From Verrucomicrobiota bacterium (lineage in GTDB: Bacteria; Verrucomicrobiota; Verrucomicrobiia; Limisphaerales; UBA9464), in contig CANGMO010000189.1 of NCBI GenBank assembly GCA_947454295.1, forward strand, positions 1 to 5,603: DNA of 5,603 nt, read 5' to 3'. The translations under genes and the position numbers were made by a program. Positions 5,315 through 5,603 of the stretch are shown here, in pieces; within the stretch, counting starts at the first letter, position 1, and every line of letters starts with the position of its first letter. The notes beneath the pieces were generated by a model that saw only the letters and a program-made list of their open reading frames with translations, made no database searches and was not told where the DNA came from.

Positions 5315-5603
5315 ATGCGTTTCCCCGGAAGCTGGATCCTGGCCGGACTCCTGACTACATGCGGAGCCGGACTCGCCACCACCCTCCTCGCCGCCGGTGC
5401 TGAAACGCCTCCACCGTGGCCGGGCGATGCGTGGAGGGCGGCGCATCGCATCATCGATCTCCACGAGCACATCGAAGCCACCGAGCCGCGGATTCAGCGG
5501 GCGCTGGGCATCCTGGATCGCGCCGGGGTGGGGATTGGCGTGAACCTCAGCGGCGGAACGGTGACGATTCGCGGGACGAACGTTTCCGAATTCGAACGCA
5601 CCC
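5315..5603 (+). CDS. Secreted amidohydrolase-like protein, 5' part (runs off right edge)
   Basis: From the ATG at 5315 the frame is open for 96 codons to the edge. Residues 1-29 look like a signal peptide: a basic start (MRFPGSW), a hydrophobic core, and a likely cleavage site after AAGA, before ETPPP. LTTC inside it is not a proper lipobox. The mature part begins HRIIDLHEHIEATEPRI, with an HxH pair (His50, His52) after a short strand, as in the metal site of the amidohydrolase superfamily (amidohydrolase 2 type). It continues RALGILDRAGVGIGVNLSGGT, a segment I associate with that group. It is therefore probably a metal-dependent hydrolase exported across the inner membrane, with unknown substrate; the remaining metal ligands lie outside the window. 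An ATG at 5308 is in another frame. No Shine-Dalgarno sequence is obvious. Its 73-base spacing from the permease allows co-transcription, but this is unproven. Confidence 0.75.
   Translation, partial: MRFPGSWILAGLLTTCGAGLATTLLAAGAETPPPWPGDAWRAAHRIIDLHEHIEATEPRIQRALGILDRAGVGIGVNLSGGTVTIRGTNVSEFERT

Noticed and set aside
5174..5470. A 98-codon minus-strand frame across the permease end and the next gene start.
   Set aside because: It is antisense to a plausible signal peptide and amidohydrolase start and has no recognisable features.

Overview
This is a GC-rich bacterial window with compact housekeeping genes separated by gaps full of short-period repeats. The protein sequences and the style of the intergenic repeats suggest Verrucomicrobiota or a relative. 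That is an inference from recognition; nothing in the window proves it.

Layout, left to right. (1) On the minus strand, positions 1-94 hold the start of a NUDIX-type protein that runs off the left edge, and 202-810 encode a 23S rRNA pseudouridine synthase of the RluE type. (2) Divergently, the plus strand carries an HPr-like phosphocarrier (894-1196, start uncertain), gatC (1334-1615) and gatA (1655-3157). gatC and gatA are two of the three subunits of the tRNA-dependent amidotransferase; gatB is not next to them. (3) A 326-base gap (3158-3483) holds short tandem repeats, a nested GC-rich fold-back and a candidate promoter. (4) A 585-residue polytopic membrane protein follows (3484-5241), which looks like a two-halved ABC-2 type permease with no ATPase beside it. 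(5) The 5' end of a secreted amidohydrolase-like gene starts at 5315 and runs off the right edge.

How the genes relate. RluE and GatCA both serve translation: the first modifies the ribosome, the second helps make correctly charged Gln-tRNA and/or Asn-tRNA. HPr, the permease and the amidohydrolase have no evident shared pathway, so apart from gatC-gatA this looks like ordinary housekeeping order and not a dedicated system.

The most unusual signal is in the gaps. Three of the intergenic spaces contain degenerate tandem repeats with a 7- or 8-base period. One heptamer family (AGNTSGN) occurs twice, each time starting about 8 bases after a stop codon (HPr and gatA). The gatA-permease gap also has a roughly 100-base nested inverted repeat with competing arms. 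I found no tRNA, rRNA, CRISPR array or insertion sequence.
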